From the NCBI GenBank assembly GCA_021166835.1, contig JAJPEN010000071.1, forward strand, positions 1 through 26,639: a stretch of DNA of 26,639 nucleotides, in the 5' to 3' direction. Shown here one piece after another: positions 16,158 to 25,478 of this stretch; the stretch's first letter is position 1; each line of letters begins with the position of its first letter. This DNA comes from Burkholderiaceae bacterium. Its GTDB lineage: Bacteria; Pseudomonadota; Gammaproteobacteria; Burkholderiales; Burkholderiaceae. A model generated the notes under the pieces. That model saw only the letters and a program-made list of their open reading frames with translations, made no database searches and was not told the origin of the DNA. The position numbers and the translations under genes were made by a program.

Positions 16158-17294
16158 ATGCTGCTGAACGAAGACCAGAAGATGATCCGCGACGCCGTGC
16201 GCGAGTTCGTGCGCGGCGAGATCGCGCCCAACGCCGCGCGCTGGGACCGCGAATCGACCTTCCCCGCGCAGGCGCTCGCCGGCCTCGCTTCGCTCGGCTG
16301 CTACGGCGTCGTGGTTCCCGAGCGATGGGGCGGCGCCGGGCTCGATTACCGCTCGCTGTCGGTGGTGCTCGAAGAGGTCGCCGCCGGCGACGGAGCGACC
16401 TCCACCATCGTCGCCGTCAACTCGCTCGTCTGCTCGATCCTGCTCGCCTGGGGCAACGACGAACAGAAGGAACGCTGGCTGCGTCCGCTGGCCGCCGGGC
16501 GCAAGCTCGGCGCCTTCTGCCTGACCGAGCCGCAGGCGGGCTCCGACGCATCGGCGCTGCGAACGGTCGCCGTGCGCGACGGCGACCACTGGGTGATCGA
16601 CGGCGTGAAGCAGTTCATCACCTCGGGCAAGACGGCCGACGTGGCGATCGTCTTCGCGGTCACCGAACGCGGCGCCGGCAAGCGCGGCATCAGCGCCTTC
16701 GTCGTCCCCACCGACACGCCGGGCTATCGCGTCGCGCGGCTCGAGGAGAAGGTCGGGCAGCACGCCTCCGACACCGCGCAGATCGCCTTCGAGCGCTGCC
16801 GCGTGCCCGACGCCAATCGCCTCGGCGAAGAGGGGCAGGGCTACCGGATCGCGCTGTCGGGGCTCGAGGGCGGGCGCATCGCGATCGCCTCGCAATCGGT
16901 CGGCATGGCGCGCGCAGCCTTCGAGGCGGCGCTGCGCTATTCGCACGAGCGCGAATCCTTCGGCGCGCCGATCTTCGAGCACCAGGCGGTGTCGTTCCGC
17001 CTCGCGGACATGGCCACGCAGATCGAGGCGGCGCGCCAGCTCGTGCATCACGCCGCCGGGATGAAGGACGCCGGGCAGCCGTGCCTGAAGGAAGCCGCGA
17101 TGGCCAAGCTCTTCGCGTCGACGATCGCCGAGCGCGTGTGCTCGGACGCGATCCAGATCCACGGCGGCTACGGCTACACCACCGACTTCCCGGTCGAGCG
17201 GATCTGGCGCGACGTGCGCATCTGCCAGATCTACGAGGGCACCAGCGACATCCAGCGCATTCTCATCGCGCGCGCGCTGGACGACGCGGGCTGA
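16158..17294 (+). CDS. Acyl-CoA dehydrogenase (short or branched chain)
   Basis: A 378-residue FAD acyl-CoA dehydrogenase. The layout is normal: N-terminal MLLNEDQKMIRDAVREFVRGEIAP, middle domain FCLTEPQAGSDASALRT and QFITSGKTADVAIVFA, C-terminal FGAPIFEHQAVSFRLADM and IHGGYGYTTDFPVERIWRD. The catalytic Glu360 is in the standard C-terminal position (QIYEGTSDIQR), unlike the isovaleryl-CoA dehydrogenase upstream. This points to a butyryl-CoA or 2-methyl-branched-chain type enzyme, but chain length is not certain. GGAAGAG at 16149-16155 precedes ATG 16158, and an AT-rich patch around 16125-16137 could hold the promoter. The 3' end overlaps the convergent AsmA-family gene by 32 bp. Confidence 0.93.
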   Translation: MLLNEDQKMIRDAVREFVRGEIAPNAARWDRESTFPAQALAGLASLGCYGVVVPERWGGAGLDYRSLSVVLEEVAAGDGATSTIVAVNSLVCSILLAWGNDEQKERWLRPLAAGRKLGAFCLTEPQAGSDASALRTVAVRDGDHWVIDGVKQFITSGKTADVAIVFAVTERGAGKRGISAFVVPTDTPGYRVARLEEKVGQHASDTAQIAFERCRVPDANRLGEEGQGYRIALSGLEGGRIAIASQSVGMARAAFEAALRYSHERESFGAPIFEHQAVSFRLADMATQIEAARQLVHHAAGMKDAGQPCLKEAAMAKLFASTIAERVCSDAIQIHGGYGYTTDFPVERIWRDVRICQIYEGTSDIQRILIARALDDAG

Positions 17295-19344
17295 CTCCCG
17301 AGGCGAGCACGTCGGCGCACTGACGCGCGGCCGGATCCGCCGGATCGATCAGCGGGATCAGCGCCGCCAGCGGATTGATCGCGGCGAGCAGCGCGGCCGC
17401 CGCAGCCTTCACGCCGAGCGTCTTCGCGTCGGGCGCGACGTCCGGATGCGCGAAGGAGCCGGTGATATGCACTGGCGCGCGCACGGTGAGCGGAGAGAAG
17501 TCCTTCGGGCGCGCGCGCAGCGTGAGCTTCAGCTGCTCCTTCGCCAGCGACACGCTCCCGTCCACCAGCACGGTACTGTCGGGCGTATCGAGCAGCACGA
17601 GATCGGTCTTGACGAGACCGTTCTCGGCCTCCAGGTGCGCCAGCGCGCAGTTCAGCGGCAGCGGATCGTCGCCGACCGCCAGCAGCCCCAGCCCCTGCGC
17701 GATGTCCAGTCCCAGCGCCTCGACGAGCAGGTGCGACAGCGTGCCGTCGCGGATCCACATGAACGCCTGCCCGTCGAGCGAGCCGAGGATCGACGCGGTC
17801 GATCGCCCGCTGCCTGCGACCTTCGCCTTGCCCGACAGTTTTCCGGTGATGTAGGGCTGGGGCCTGGCTTCCTTCGTGTCTTCGTTGCGCAGCGTGATCC
17901 ACTTGGCGAGATCGACCGCCGACCACGCCACGTCGGCGGTCCACAGCGGCGGCTGCCGGTTCGAGTCGAGCGACAGAACGCCGCGCACCTGCCCGTCGGC
18001 CGTCGTCGCCGACAGCCGGTCCAGCTTCAGCACGCCGTCGTCGAGCGTCAATTGCGCATGCAGCGGCGCGATCGAGCGCAGCGCATCGCTGGGCAGATCG
18101 AGCCGCTTCAGGTCGACCTCGACCGACGCGTTCATCGCCTTCAGCGACGGGATATCGAAGTTGCGTTCGGGCAGCACGCCGTCGTTGCCGGCTGTCGCGT
18201 TCGGCTTCGCGTCCGATTTCGTCTTCCCCGCGGCCTTGCCGTTGCCTTCCTTGTGGACGTTCGGCGGCGCGCCCACCGCCGGCGCCAGATCGGAGAGCAC
18301 CAATCGAGCGCCGCGCAGCGCGCCCGACAGCAGCGGCGGCTTCTTCTGCGGGTCGTAGGTGAACTCGCCGGCCAGTTCGCTGTCGCCGACGGAAAACGCG
18401 TCGATGTCGGCCTCCCACGCCAGGCCCGCCTTGCGCACCTTGCCCTTCATGTCGAAGGACGGCGTGTTGGGCAGCGTCAGGCCGATCGTGTCGCCGACCG
18501 CAGCGAGGGTCGGGCCGGACAGCGCGAAATCGCCGCGCAACGATTCCAGATGCAGGACGTCGGCCGCCTGGCCCTCGAAGTCGAGCGCAGCGCCGCGCGC
18601 TTCGACCTTCAGCGTGATCGGCAGCGGCTTCTCGGCAGTGGACTGCGCCAGCGGCAACAGGCCCGACGACCTGAGTTGCGCGCGCAACGGCCGGCCGTCG
18701 TAGGTACCGCGCGCCGATGCCTTCAGGCCGGCCTTCTCGCCGGCCAGCGCGCCCTCCTCGGTGCTGAGGTCGATGATCGCGTGCACGGTCGACGGAGCGT
18801 CGTCGATACGAATACGACCTTCGCGCACGACGAGGCGATCGAACTGCGGAAGCACGACGGGCTTGCCGCTCTCCTCGCCGGAAGCGAAGATCCAGTTCGC
18901 CTTCCCGTCCTCGCCGCGCCACAGGTTCGCACTCAACTGCGCGACGCTCAGCGACGTGATCCGCAACGGCTCCTCCGATCCGCGCAGCGGACCGATCAGC
19001 GTGGAATACGGCAGCTTCAGTTCGACGTCGTTCGTCTGCACGAACTCGCTCGGCGCACCGGGCGGCAGATCGGACGGAGGGCCGATCCTGAACGCGTCCG
19101 AGCTGAGCCGCAGCCCGCCGAACAGGCTCAGCCGGAAGTCGTCGCCGAAGGAGACGTCGCGTCGAACCTGTTTTTCGATCAGCCGCTCGATCGGACCGCG
19201 CAGGAACGGCCAGCCGATCCATTCGCAGACGGCGATCGCGACGACGAGCACCGCGACCAACCCGCCGAGCACCGCGACCGTGCCGCGTCCGAGCATCCGT
19301 CGCGGGCTTCCCCCCGGCCCTTCTGCGGCGACCCGATTCGCCAT
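17263..19344 (-). CDS. AsmA-family protein
   Basis: A 693-residue protein anchored in the inner membrane by a single segment near residues 22-41, followed by [20 protein letters not shown], an opening seen in AsmA-family proteins of betaproteobacteria. The large remainder is rich in short beta strands, as in AsmA/TamB-like lipid-transfer proteins spanning the periplasm. The C-terminal AsmA region includes [37 protein letters not shown] and [18 protein letters not shown] Lys/Ala/Asn linker lies near residues 360-385. A strong GAGGGAGGGG ribosome binding site precedes ATG 19344; the open frame beyond it is non-coding. The gene diverges from the mcc operon, and its 3' end overlaps the acyl-CoA dehydrogenase stop region. 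Role: probably envelope phospholipid homeostasis, by family only. Confidence 0.86.
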   Translation of the reverse strand: MANRVAAEGPGGSPRRMLGRGTVAVLGGLVAVLVVAIAVCEWIGWPFLRGPIERLIEKQVRRDVSFGDDFRLSLFGGLRLSSDAFRIGPPSDLPPGAPSEFVQTNDVELKLPYSTLIGPLRGSEEPLRITSLSVAQLSANLWRGEDGKANWIFASGEESGKPVVLPQFDRLVVREGRIRIDDAPSTVHAIIDLSTEEGALAGEKAGLKASARGTYDGRPLRAQLRSSGLLPLAQSTAEKPLPITLKVEARGAALDFEGQAADVLHLESLRGDFALSGPTLAAVGDTIGLTLPNTPSFDMKGKVRKAGLAWEADIDAFSVGDSELAGEFTYDPQKKPPLLSGALRGARLVLSDLAPAVGAPPNVHKEGNGKAAGKTKSDAKPNATAGNDGVLPERNFDIPSLKAMNASVEVDLKRLDLPSDALRSIAPLHAQLTLDDGVLKLDRLSATTADGQVRGVLSLDSNRQPPLWTADVAWSAVDLAKWITLRNEDTKEARPQPYITGKLSGKAKVAGSGRSTASILGSLDGQAFMWIRDGTLSHLLVEALGLDIAQGLGLLAVGDDPLPLNCALAHLEAENGLVKTDLVLLDTPDSTVLVDGSVSLAKEQLKLTLRARPKDFSPLTVRAPVHITGSFAHPDVAPDAKTLGVKAAAAALLAAINPLAALIPLIDPADPAARQCADVLASGVSPRRPARAR

Positions 19345-19460
19345 GCCCCTCCCTCGATGCGCCTTCCCCGCGCCGGCGCCTGCGCCCGGGGTCGCGACGC
19401 GCCCTCCGAGCAAGCAACGCGCCCGAGCGCGCCCGGCCGCGCGGAGTCTGCGAGACCTCC

Positions 19461-19484
19461 CGCCCGCTTCCGGAGAAGCGGGCG
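19461..19484. promoter_or_regulatory. 10-bp perfect dyad upstream of the leucine catabolism operon
   Basis: CGCCCGCTTC (19461-19470) and GAAGCGGGCG (19475-19484) form a perfect 10-bp stem with a four-base CGGA loop. It lies 57 bases before the mccB start codon, in the 197-bp gap shared with the divergent AsmA-family gene. There is no T-run, so it is not an intrinsic terminator. It could be an operator for a local regulator or an RNA hairpin in the 5' leader. No regulator gene is in the window. Confidence 0.55.
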
Positions 19485-19530
19485 ACCGTTCGTGGTTCAA
19501 TGACGCCGGACGCATCGGCCCCCTCGCAAC

Positions 19531-19536
19531 GGAGAA
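19531..19536 (+). promoter_or_regulatory. Ribosome binding site that sets the TTG start of mccB
   Basis: GGAGAA at 19531-19536 lies five bases before TTG 19542. An in-frame ATG at 19500 would add 14 residues but has no such site. The TTG start gives 535 residues, the usual length for this subunit, with the expected opening SKLNPR. Confidence 0.8.
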
Positions 19537-19541
19537 GCCAT

Positions 19542-21149
<1,608 letters not shown>

Positions 21150-21159
21150 GAGAACGACG

Positions 21160-21954
21160 ATGAGTTACCAGACGATCGAAACTGCACTGAACCAGGGCGT
21201 CGCGCTGATCTGGCTGAACCGGCCGGAGAAGCGCAACGCGATCGACGACCGCATGATCGGCGAACTCTCCGACGCCTTCGAGTCGGCGATCGACGACGAC
21301 GAGGTGCGCGGCATCCTGCTCGCGGGACGCGGCGAGGCGTTCTGCGCCGGCGGCGACCTGCAGTGGATGAAGCGCGCGCGCGAGTTCACGCCCGAGGAAG
21401 CGCTCGAGGATTCGGCGCGGCTCGCGCGCCTGCTGCGCACGATCCACGACAGCCCGAAGCCGGTGGTCGCGCGCGTGCACGGCGCGTGCTTCGCCGGCGG
21501 CATGGGGCTTGCCGCCGCCTGCGACATCGCCGTGGCCGGGGCCGAAACGCGCTTCTCGCTGTCCGAGGTCAAGCTCGGCCTGATCCCGTCGGTGATCAGC
21601 CCCTACGTGATCCGCGCGATCGGCCCGTACCGCGCGCAGCGCTATTTCCTCACGGCGGAAGTGTTCGACGCGGCCGAGGCCTACCGCATCGGCCTCGTGC
21701 ACGACATCGCACAGGAACCGGAACTCGACGGCGCCATCAACGTCGTGCTCGGGCAGCTCGCGATGGGCGGACCGAAGGCGCTCGCGCAGGCCAAGCAGCT
21801 GATCCGCGACGTCGGCGGACGTGCCATCGACGACGCGCTCGTTCACGAGACGGCGGCGCGCATCGCGCGCATCCGCGCGAGCGACGAAGCGCAGGAAGGC
21901 ATCGCCGCGTTCTTCGAGCGCCGCCGCGCATCCTGGGTTCCGCAGGAATCGTGA
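21160..21954 (+). CDS. liuC: Methylglutaconyl-CoA hydratase (enoyl-CoA hydratase family)
   Basis: A 264-residue crotonase-fold enzyme expected to hydrate 3-methylglutaconyl-CoA to HMG-CoA. Oxyanion-hole segments are seen at residues 60-71 (AFCAGGDLQWMK) and 108-123 (HGACFAGGMGLAAACD). Glu136 in FSLSEVKLGLIP matches one catalytic Glu of classical enoyl-CoA hydratase; the other position, in the GGMGL helix, has no Glu. The continuation GLIPSVISPYVIRAIG, in place of a GGTQRL-type stretch, is typical of the LiuC/AtuE branch. It starts 10 bp after the beta subunit gene with an AAGAGAACG purine-rich site, and the alpha subunit gene starts 13 bp after it. Position between the two carboxylase genes is the usual liu order. 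Confidence 0.93.
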   Translation: MSYQTIETALNQGVALIWLNRPEKRNAIDDRMIGELSDAFESAIDDDEVRGILLAGRGEAFCAGGDLQWMKRAREFTPEEALEDSARLARLLRTIHDSPKPVVARVHGACFAGGMGLAAACDIAVAGAETRFSLSEVKLGLIPSVISPYVIRAIGPYRAQRYFLTAEVFDAAEAYRIGLVHDIAQEPELDGAINVVLGQLAMGGPKALAQAKQLIRDVGGRAIDDALVHETAARIARIRASDEAQEGIAAFFERRRASWVPQES

Positions 21955-21967
21955 ATCGGGGACCTTC

Positions 21968-24016
21968 ATGTTCGACAAGCTGCTGATCGCCAACCGCGGC
22001 GAGATCGCCTGCCGCATCGCCACCACCGCCCGGCGGCTCGGCATCCGCACGGTGGCCGTCTACTCCGACGCCGACGCGTCGGCACGGCACGTGACCTTCT
22101 GCGACGAAGCCTGGCGACTCGGTCCCGCGCCCGCCCGTGAGTCGTACCTGAACGTCGATCGGGTGCTCGAAATCGCCCGCGGCAGCGGCGCGCAGGCGAT
22201 CCACCCCGGCTACGGCTTTCTCTCGGAGAACGAGTCCTTCGCACGTGCCGTCGCCGAGGCCGGACTCGTCTTCGTCGGCCCGCCCGCCTCGGCGATCGCC
22301 GCGATGGGCGACAAGGCCGCGGCCAAGCGCCTGATGGAGAAGGCCGGCGTGCCGCTCGTTCCCGGCTACCACGGCACCGACCAGTCCGATGCGAAGCTCG
22401 CGGCCGAGGCCGAACGCATCGGCTACCCGGTGCTCATCAAGGCGAGCGCCGGCGGCGGCGGCAAGGGGATGCGCGCCGTCGACAGCCCCGAACAGTTCGC
22501 CGCGATGCTCGCCTCGTGCCGGCGCGAGGCGAAGAACGCCTTCGGCGACGACACCGTGCTCGTCGAGCGCTACGTCACGCGGCCTCGTCACATCGAGATC
22601 CAGGTGTTCGCCGACGCGCGCGGAAACTGCCTGCACCTCTTCGAGCGCGACTGCTCGGTGCAGCGCCGGCATCAGAAGGTGATCGAAGAGGCGCCCGCCC
22701 CCGGCATGACCGACGAGCGCCGGCGCGCGATGGGCGCAGCGGCCGTGGCGGCGGCGCGCGCGGTCGGCTACGTAGGCGCCGGAACGGTCGAGTTCATTGC
22801 CGATCCGTCCGGCGCGTTCTTCTTCATGGAGATGAACACTCGCCTGCAGGTCGAGCACCCGGTCACCGAGATGATCACCGGCTTCGATCTCGTCGAATGG
22901 CAGCTGCGCGTCGCGTCGGGCGAAGCGCTGCCGGTCGCGCAGGAAGACCTGCGCATCGACGGCCACGCGATCGAGGCGCGCATCTACGCGGAGAACCCCG
23001 AGAAGGGCTTCCTGCCGTCGATCGGAACGCTGCGCTACCTGCGCACGCCGGCCGCCGTCGAGTTCGCGCGCACCGAGATCGCCGCCGCCGGCGCGCCCAC
23101 CGCGCCGGTGCGCATCGACAGCGGCGTGCGCGAAGGCGACACGATCAGCGCGCATTACGACCCGATGATCGCCAAGCTCATCGTGCACGGCGCCGATCGC
23201 GAAACCGCGCTCGCGCGGATGGCGCGCGCGCTCGCGAAGTTCGAAGTGGTCGGCCCCGCATCGAACGTCGATTTCCTCGCCCGGCTCGTCGCGAACCGCG
23301 CCTTCGCCTCGGGCGATCTCGACACCGGACTGATCGAACGCGAGAAGGACGCGCTGCTGCCGTCGCCGACGAAGCCTTCGCTGCGCCGGCGAGCGCTCGC
23401 CGTCGCGACGGTGCTCGCTGCCGAGTTCGACGAATCGCGATCGAGCGCCGCGCACGAATGGGGCGACGACCCGTGGAACGCGCGCAGCGGCTGGCGTCCC
23501 GGTGCGCCGCTCGCTCGCATGCTGCAGTTCGAGCACGCGGGCGAGCCCTGCCCGGTGCAGGTCGAATACGCGCGCAACGAATGGCTCGTGCGCGACGGCG
23601 ACGAAAGCGCGCGGCTCGCCGAGCTGCGCTGGGAGACGTCGTCGCCGTCGGTGCGCACCGTGCGCGGCGTGGTCGACGACCGCAGCTTCGTCGTCGATTC
23701 GGTGATCGACGGCGAGACGCTGCACGTCTTCAGCCCGCTCGGCCATTACGCGCTCGACTACACGCCGACGCTGGCCAACGTCGGCGAGCGCGACGACGAC
23801 TCCGCCCTGCTCGCCCCGATGCCGGGCAAGGTGATCGCGCTCTTCGTCGAAGCCGGCGCCAGCGTCGAGCGCGGCCAGCCGCTGCTCGTCATCGAAGCGA
23901 TGAAGATGGAACACACGATCAGCGCACCGTCGGCCGGCCGCGTCGCGTCGATCCGCTTCGGCGTCGGCGACCAGGTCGCCGAGGGCGCGCAGCTCGTGGA
24001 GTTCGCGGCGCAGTGA
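21968..24016 (+). CDS. liuD: 3-methylcrotonyl-CoA carboxylase, alpha (biotin) subunit
   Basis: A 682-residue biotin-dependent subunit. Domains in order: biotin carboxylase N-domain (FDKLLIANRGEIACRI, residues 2-17), ATP-grasp domain with the glycine loop GGGGKGM at 162-168 and EMNTRLQVEHPVTE, biotin carboxylase C-domain (EARIYAENPEKGFLPS), the linking BT-type region, and the C-terminal biotinyl domain with EAMKMEH, biotinylated on Lys646. It loads CO2 onto biotin using ATP and passes it to the beta subunit. ATG 21968 follows GGGGA. Length matches family members. The stop overlaps the GTG of a ghrA remnant (GTGA at 24013-24016). Geranyl-CoA carboxylase alpha is a less likely alternative on context. 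Confidence 0.95.
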   Translation: MFDKLLIANRGEIACRIATTARRLGIRTVAVYSDADASARHVTFCDEAWRLGPAPARESYLNVDRVLEIARGSGAQAIHPGYGFLSENESFARAVAEAGLVFVGPPASAIAAMGDKAAAKRLMEKAGVPLVPGYHGTDQSDAKLAAEAERIGYPVLIKASAGGGGKGMRAVDSPEQFAAMLASCRREAKNAFGDDTVLVERYVTRPRHIEIQVFADARGNCLHLFERDCSVQRRHQKVIEEAPAPGMTDERRRAMGAAAVAAARAVGYVGAGTVEFIADPSGAFFFMEMNTRLQVEHPVTEMITGFDLVEWQLRVASGEALPVAQEDLRIDGHAIEARIYAENPEKGFLPSIGTLRYLRTPAAVEFARTEIAAAGAPTAPVRIDSGVREGDTISAHYDPMIAKLIVHGADRETALARMARALAKFEVVGPASNVDFLARLVANRAFASGDLDTGLIEREKDALLPSPTKPSLRRRALAVATVLAAEFDESRSSAAHEWGDDPWNARSGWRPGAPLARMLQFEHAGEPCPVQVEYARNEWLVRDGDESARLAELRWETSSPSVRTVRGVVDDRSFVVDSVIDGETLHVFSPLGHYALDYTPTLANVGERDDDSALLAPMPGKVIALFVEAGASVERGQPLLVIEAMKMEHTISAPSAGRVASIRFGVGDQVAEGAQLVEFAAQ

Positions 24017-24210
24017 CGTTGCGCGTCGTGGCCGTCGAGCCGCCGCCCCCCGGGCATCCGTTCTGGCACCATGAAAGGATCCGCCTTACGCCGCACGTTT
24101 CCGGCATCACGCAGATCGACGAACCGGCGCGGCAGATCGCCGCGAAGATCGCGGCGCTCGAGCGCGGCGAAGCCGTCGGCGGGCTCGTCGATCGCAGCCG
24201 GGGATACTGA
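24013..24210 (+). pseudogene. 3' remnant of a GhrA-type glyoxylate/hydroxypyruvate reductase gene
   Basis: A 65-codon open frame that starts at a GTG overlapping the preceding stop. It reads like the C-terminus of GhrA-type D-2-hydroxyacid dehydrogenases: VEPPPPGHPFWHHERIRLTPHVSGIT, then IAAKIAALERGE and the close GLVDRSRGY. GhrA is about 310 residues and needs a Rossmann NAD(P)H domain and catalytic Arg and Glu, all absent here; only the TPH histidine region remains. The first dozen codons look degraded: TLRVVAVEPPPP stands where relatives have something like a LDVFxxEPLPP stretch. I infer that an intact gene once lay between the carboxylase alpha and HMG-CoA lyase genes and was deleted except for its end. 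It may still be translated by coupling. Family call is mine from memory, without a search. Confidence 0.8.
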
Positions 24211-24228
24211 AAACATCGCAGCCGGGGA
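24191..24228 (+). repeat. 14-bp direct repeat at the end of the ghrA remnant
   Basis: ATCGCAGCCGGGGA occurs at 24191-24204 and again at 24215-24228, a 24-bp period. The first copy codes for the last residues of the remnant and the second lies in the leader of the HMG-CoA lyase gene. It looks like a small duplication of the old gene's 3' end. Confidence 0.8.
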
Positions 24229-24249
24229 AACCGAACCGGGAGAGCGACC

Positions 24250-25176
24250 ATGAAGCTTCCGCAACGCGTCTGCATCACCGAAGTGGGTCCGCGCGACGGC
24301 CTGCAGAACGAATCGCAGCCGGTGTCCACCGCCACGAAGATCGAGCTGTGCGAGCGGCTGATCGCCGCGGGCGTGCGACAGCTCGAGGCGACCTCGTTCG
24401 TCTCGCCGAAATGGGTCCCGCAGATGGCCGACGCCGCCGACGTCATGGCGGCGATCGGGCGGCGCCCCGGAGTGCGCGTCTCGGTGCTGACGCCGAACCG
24501 CAAGGGTTTCGATGCGGCGCTCGCCGCCGGCGCCGACGAAGTCGTCATCTTCGGCGCGGCGAGCGAAGCCTTCTCGATGCGCAACATCAACTGCTCGATC
24601 GCCGAGAGCATCGAGCGCTTCGCGCCGGTGGCCGCGGCGGCGCGCGAGAACGGCATCCGGCTGCGCGCGGCGGTGTCGGTCGCCTTCGGTTGCCCGTACC
24701 AGGGCGAAGTGCCGATTGCCGACGTCGTCGACGTCGCAAAGCGCATGCGCGACCTCGGCTGCGACGAGATCGGCATCGCCGACACGATTGGCGTGGGCAC
24801 GGCCGCGCACGTGCAGCGCGTGTTCGAAGCCGTCACGCGCGAGATCCCGATCGATCAGCTGTCGGGGCATTTCCACGACACCTACGGCCAGGCCGTGGCC
24901 AACGTGCTGGCGAGCCTGCAGTCGGGCATCTACCGCTTCGATTCGTCGATCGCCGGCCTGGGCGGCTGCCCGTACGCGAAGGGCGCCACCGGCAACGTCG
25001 CCACCGAGGACGTGGTCTACCTGCTGCACGGCCTGGGCATCGAGACCGGGCTGGACCTCGATGCGCTGGTCGACACCGGTCAGTGGATCGCGAAGAAGCT
25101 CGATCGCGCGAGCCCTTCGCGCGCGGGAAACGCGATCGCCGCGCGCAGGCGGGCGAAGGCGGAGGCGGCGGCGTGA
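24250..25176 (+). CDS. liuE: Hydroxymethylglutaryl-CoA lyase
   Basis: A 308-residue DRE-TIM metallolyase that cleaves HMG-CoA to acetyl-CoA and acetoacetate, the last step of the leucine pathway. The N-terminal EVGPRDGLQNE carries the metal and catalytic residues (Arg15, Asp16), HFHDTYGQ at 207-214 gives the metal-binding histidines, and GLGGCPYAKGATGN holds the catalytic loop Cys240. All expected active-site positions are present. ATG 24250 has a good GGGAGAG site a few bases upstream. Separated from the carboxylase alpha gene by the ghrA remnant, it is still on the same strand and probably in the same transcript. The stop overlaps the next start (GTGA). The symbol mvaB is used for the same enzyme. 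Confidence 0.96.
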   Translation: MKLPQRVCITEVGPRDGLQNESQPVSTATKIELCERLIAAGVRQLEATSFVSPKWVPQMADAADVMAAIGRRPGVRVSVLTPNRKGFDAALAAGADEVVIFGAASEAFSMRNINCSIAESIERFAPVAAAARENGIRLRAAVSVAFGCPYQGEVPIADVVDVAKRMRDLGCDEIGIADTIGVGTAAHVQRVFEAVTREIPIDQLSGHFHDTYGQAVANVLASLQSGIYRFDSSIAGLGGCPYAKGATGNVATEDVVYLLHGLGIETGLDLDALVDTGQWIAKKLDRASPSRAGNAIAARRRAKAEAAA

Positions 25177-25478
25177 GCGGAAGTTCACGCGAATCACGCG
25201 CCGCTGCCGCGGCACCGCGCGAGGCCGGCGCCGCATCGCGGCCGGGCGCCACGCGCGCCTCGATTCCTTCGCCCTGCATCTCGGTGTGCCGCATCGATCC
25301 GTCGAGCGGATTGTGCGAAGGCTGCCTGCGCACGCTCGACGAGATCGCGCGCTGGGGTTCGATGAACGAAGAAGCGCGCGGCGCCGTCTGGCACGCGCTC
25401 GAGCGGCGACGCGCCGAACATACGGCGCGACCGCAGGCCGCCGAGTCGCTCGCGCACGAATCGCATCGCGGCACATGA
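25173..25478 (+). CDS. DUF1289-family small cysteine protein
   Basis: A 101-residue protein starting at GTG 25173 in a GTGA overlap with the lyase gene, with GGAGG just upstream. The first 30 residues are Ala/Arg/Ser rich and probably disordered. The core PSPCISVCRIDPSSGLCEGCLRTLDEIARW is the DUF1289 signature, with Cys35, Cys39, Cys48 and Cys51 in C-x3-C-x8-C-x2-C spacing. This could bind a metal or an Fe-S cluster, but the function of the family is not established to my knowledge. DUF1289 genes are often found near metabolic enzymes in proteobacteria. It is translationally coupled on both sides, to the lyase and to the MBL-fold hydrolase. Confidence 0.88.
   Translation: MSGSSRESRAAAAAPREAGAASRPGATRASIPSPCISVCRIDPSSGLCEGCLRTLDEIARWGSMNEEARGAVWHALERRRAEHTARPQAAESLAHESHRGT

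Noticed and set aside
19500..19541. ATG 19500 as the start of the carboxylase beta subunit
   Set aside because: It lacks a ribosome binding site and adds 14 residues not expected for the family, whereas TTG 19542 has GGAGAA and gives the usual 535 residues.
24071..24253. A 60-codon frame starting at ATG 24071
   Set aside because: It is out of frame with the ghrA-like remnant, is Arg/Ser rich and overlaps the HMG-CoA lyase start, with no supporting feature.
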